From positions 1 through 8,088 of the forward strand of contig VAYV01000052.1 in assembly GCA_005883175.1 (NCBI GenBank): a DNA stretch of 8,088 nt. Direction: 5' to 3'. The position numbers and the translations under genes were made by a program. This stretch comes from Actinomycetota bacterium. GTDB lineage: Bacteria > Actinomycetota > AC-67. The notes under the pieces were generated by a model that saw nothing but the letters and a program-made list of their open reading frames with translations, searched no databases and was not told the DNA's origin. Of this stretch, positions 6,249 to 8,088 are shown one piece after another; position 1 is the stretch's first letter; every line of letters begins with the position of its first letter.

Positions 6249-7199
6249 CTAGGAGATCGCGCGCGCGAGCGCGGCGGCTCCGACGAGTCCGGCGTCGTAG
6301 CCGAGCGCCGCCGGCAAGACCGGCGGCAGCTTCCGCCACGCATGGCCGATGATGAGCTCGGCAGCGGCATCGCGCGCGGGCCCGAGCAAAAGCTCTCCCG
6401 TCCCGGCGGCCGCTCCCCCGGCGATGATCACCGCGCTCGGGTCGATGATGTTGAGGACGTTCGCGATACCGACGCCGAGCCAGCGTCCCGTCTCCGTCAC
6501 GATCGCGCGCGCCCACACGTCGCCGGCTTTCGCCGCTTCCCCGACGAGCTCGCCGGTGATCGCAGCCCCGTCACGGCCGGCGCGCTCGAGCACCGCCGCG
6601 GCGCCGGGTTCGGAAGCGCGCTCGCGCGCGCGGCGTCCGATCGAGTTGCCGCTCGCCATCGCCTCCAAGCACCCGTGGTTGCCGCACGGGCACTCCGAGG
6701 GGCCGCTCGCGTCGACGATCATGTGGCCGAGCTCGGCGCCTACGCCGTGCGCGCCTCGGTAGATCTGCCCGCCGATGATGATCCCGCCGCCGATCCCGGT
6801 GCCGACGGTGAGCATGATCTGGTCGCCGTAGCCCTTCCCCGCGCCGTACAGCGCTTCGCCCCACGCGGCGACGTTGGCGTCGTTGTCGATCACGACCGGG
6901 AGGTCGATGCGGTCGGCGACCATCTGCCGCAGCGGCACGTTCTCCCACGCGATGTTCGGCGCCGAGAGCACGACGCCGTTGGCGCCGTCGATCAACCCGG
7001 CCGCGCCGATGCCGATCCCCGTCGTGCCCGGTGCGGCGGCGTTGAGCTCTTGCGCGACCTTCACGATCCCCGCCACGACGGCCGTCGGATGCATCGCGGC
7101 CGTCGCGATCTGGCGGCGCGCGATCACCTTCCCCGCGTCGTCGACGACACCGGCGGCGATCTTCGTGCCGCCGACGTCGATCCCGATCGTGACGGCCAC
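6249..7199 (-). CDS. glk: ROK-family glucokinase
   Basis: This 316-residue sugar kinase would phosphorylate glucose with ATP to glucose 6-phosphate in the cytoplasm. The phosphate-binding loop IGIDVGGTKIAAGVV is at 5-19. The catalytic segment IDNDANVAAWGE (104-115) contains the likely base Asp107. TVGTGIGGGI (131-140) is the second phosphate loop, and GAELGHM (154-160) gives sugar-binding Glu156. The ROK zinc site is complete: His159, Cys170, Cys172 and Cys177 in ECPCGNHGCLE. Length is normal for actinobacterial-type glucokinases. The GTG start at 7199 is fixed by the motif; it lies four bases after the preceding stop without a Shine-Dalgarno site, indicating coupling. In actinobacteria such kinases also take part in glucose repression. 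A related hexose as substrate cannot be excluded. Confidence 0.93.
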   Translation of the reverse strand: MAVTIGIDVGGTKIAAGVVDDAGKVIARRQIATAAMHPTAVVAGIVKVAQELNAAAPGTTGIGIGAAGLIDGANGVVLSAPNIAWENVPLRQMVADRIDLPVVIDNDANVAAWGEALYGAGKGYGDQIMLTVGTGIGGGIIIGGQIYRGAHGVGAELGHMIVDASGPSECPCGNHGCLEAMASGNSIGRRARERASEPGAAAVLERAGRDGAAITGELVGEAAKAGDVWARAIVTETGRWLGVGIANVLNIIDPSAVIIAGGAAAGTGELLLGPARDAAAELIIGHAWRKLPPVLPAALGYDAGLVGAAALARAIS

Positions 7200-7203
7200 G
7201 CGC

Positions 7204-7452
7204 TCAGCGGATCGGGATGCGTTCCAGCTGTTGGGCTTGCTCCCATCGGTCGGCCGTTTGGGCCACCACCGACTGGAACGCTTGGAACAGCTCGAACGCG
7301 GCTTTCATCACGTGCTCCATCACTTCGGGTCGCGTCTGCTTCACCGAGTAGAAGAACAAACCGATCGGGCACGCGAGGCACTCGGGTGCGAACCCAGGCT
7401 GGAACGGAGATACGGGGGGCGGTTCCTCCCCACCCTTCTTCTTCGCTGGCAT
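7204..7452 (-). CDS. Small DUF5304-like protein with a CxxCP motif
   Basis: This 82-residue protein has a Lys/Pro-rich N-terminus (1-20), then ECLACPIGLFF with Cys25 and Cys28, then a long amphipathic helix (about 41-72) starting RPEVMEHVMKAAFELF, and a short tail RIPIR. The RPEVxxHxxxA...L pattern and tail resemble the C-terminal part of actinobacterial DUF5304 proteins as I recall them; the match is from memory. The function is unknown. The CxxC could bind zinc together with a partner or form a disulfide. The start is very well supported: ATG directly follows the ArsA-family stop (TAGATG), with GGGGAGGA seven bases upstream. It sits between the ArsA-like ATPase and glucokinase in one transcription unit, so joint action with the ATPase is the likeliest reading. 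It is a real gene despite its size. Confidence 0.72.
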   Translation of the reverse strand: MPAKKKGGEEPPPVSPFQPGFAPECLACPIGLFFYSVKQTRPEVMEHVMKAAFELFQAFQSVVAQTADRWEQAQQLERIPIR

Positions 7453-8088
7453 CTAGGTTCCTCCCCGCGCTTCTTTCCGCGTGCCGTCTGGTTTTTGCTC
7501 GCCTTTGCTGAAGCTGATCACCAAGCGATCGTCTTCGAACGTTGCGCCTCCGATGTCAAGGCGCGTCAGGACGCTCGGAAGCAGGAACGTCCGCTTGTAC
7601 GAGCCGACGCGAACGTAAAGGTCGTCACCCTTCCGCATCAAATCGAGGTCCGACTTACCGGCGAAGGGCAAGTGCAACGAAAGCTCGTACCCCGACCCTT
7701 TCTTGCGGATCTTCATCGGCTCGTCGTCGTGCAGCCGCTGGGTCGGATCCGTGTCGCCGTACAGCTCCACGCCGAGCCGGTCGAGCAGATCGAGCCCCAC
7801 CATCTCGCGCTCGTACAACGGGACCTTCAGCACGGGGATCGGCGAGAAGGACTGGTAGATCTCGTTCAGGTGCTCGTCCTGGATCTGCTTCCACTGCTCG
7901 AAGTACGGGTCGGTGACCGTCTTCGGGATCAGCCGGTTGCACACGACCGCGTCGACCGCGTACCCGAAGAGGTTGAGATACGTGTACGTGCGGCGGGCTT
8001 CGGCGATCACCATGCGCTCGGCGTTGACCACCAAGCGCACGTTCGTTAGACCTTGGTCGACGAGCAGCTTCTGGACGCTCTCGAGCTG
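7453..8088 (-). CDS. ArsA/Get3-family ATPase with C-terminal HSP20-like domain (5' part missing)
   Basis: The frame is open to the window edge and encodes the last 211 residues; the N-terminus and its P-loop are outside. The visible part reads TNVRLVVNAERM, then EARRTYTYLNLFGYAVDAVVCNRLIP, then DPYFEQWKQIQDEHL and IPVLKVPLYEREMVGLDLL. This is the characteristic second half of ArsA-family anion-transporting ATPases. Residues about 124-194 form an HSP20-like beta domain (GYELSLHLPFAG, DDLYVRVGSYKRTFLLP, DDRLVISF), known as the ArsA_HSP20 extension. Members with this extension are widespread in bacteria and are not established arsenite pumps. A Get3-like client-handling or chaperone role is more likely but unproven. 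A GTG at 8040 is internal (VRLVVN) and should not be used as a start. The stop abuts the next ATG, so the small protein is cotranscribed. Confidence 0.9.
   Translation of the reverse strand, partial: QLESVQKLLVDQGLTNVRLVVNAERMVIAEARRTYTYLNLFGYAVDAVVCNRLIPKTVTDPYFEQWKQIQDEHLNEIYQSFSPIPVLKVPLYEREMVGLDLLDRLGVELYGDTDPTQRLHDDEPMKIRKKGSGYELSLHLPFAGKSDLDLMRKGDDLYVRVGSYKRTFLLPSVLTRLDIGGATFEDDRLVISFSKGEQKPDGTRKEARGGT
7460..7466 (-). promoter_or_regulatory. Shine-Dalgarno site inside the end of the ATPase gene
   Basis: On the minus strand GGGGAGG (7466-7460) lies seven bases before the ATG at 7452, within the last codons of the ArsA-family gene. It confirms the small gene as translated in its own right rather than by coupling alone. 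Confidence 0.75.

Noticed and set aside
4856..6370. Open frame of arcC extending about 500 codons upstream of its ATG
   Set aside because: It overlaps the COG2403 gene in another frame, its translation is Arg/Ala-rich without any motif, and carbamate kinase homology starts only at 4855. Long open frames are expected by chance at this GC content.
7453..8040. Shorter version of the ATPase gene starting at GTG 8040
   Set aside because: The frame continues to the window edge with family-like sequence before 8040, and this GTG is the Val of the conserved VRLVVN segment.
1..8088. tRNA, rRNA, CRISPR, insertion sequence or attachment site
   Set aside because: Gaps are too short and no cloverleaf, regular spaced repeat, terminal inverted repeat or transposase motif was seen on either strand.

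Overview
The window looks like a piece of chromosome from a GC-rich bacterium, most likely an uncultured member of the Actinomycetota. By eye roughly two thirds of bases are G or C, and third codon positions are strongly G/C. The lineage call rests on one syntenic block: an ArsA-family ATPase with a C-terminal HSP20-like domain, a short DUF5304-like protein and a ROK glucokinase. I know a similar set near glucokinase in actinobacteria. The gene starts also fit, with TTG and GTG starts, good Shine-Dalgarno sites for some genes and apparent leaderless starts for others. Nothing suggests a mobile element, phage, CRISPR array or RNA gene. Coding density is very high and only one intergenic gap exceeds 100 bases (2322-2461).

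Layout. (1) 34-1248, plus: a TIGR00300/COG1915 protein, a candidate ornithine cyclodeaminase of the archaeal/AgrE-ArgZ type. It converges on (2) 1245-2321, minus: an MscS-type mechanosensitive channel. A 140-base divergent promoter region follows. (3) 2462-3929, plus: a two-gene secreted module, a DUF2330-like membrane-anchored protein and a cupredoxin lipoprotein. It converges on (4) 3926-8088, minus: five genes, transcribed in the order ArsA-HSP20 ATPase (cut by the window edge), DUF5304-like small protein, glucokinase, COG2403 P-loop GTPase and carbamate kinase.

How the genes may work together. Carbamate kinase (arcC) is translationally coupled to the COG2403 GTPase. The putative ornithine cyclodeaminase lies in the same window, so the region carries two steps at the edge of arginine/ornithine/carbamoyl-phosphate catabolism, but no arginine deiminase or ornithine carbamoyltransferase is present. 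The TIGR00300 and COG2403 genes, and only these two, begin with a TANNNT hexamer exactly six bases before the ATG, the geometry of leaderless actinobacterial promoters. The glucokinase feeds glucose into glycolysis. The ArsA-like ATPase and its CxxC small neighbour may form an uncharacterised chaperone or targeting pair. The DUF2330/cupredoxin pair faces outside the membrane, and its role is unknown.

Most of the window is ordinary, well-packed housekeeping and metabolic DNA. The best second looks are the paired leaderless starts, the ArsA plus CxxC protein pair, the DUF2330-cupredoxin operon and the two four-base tail-to-tail gene overlaps.
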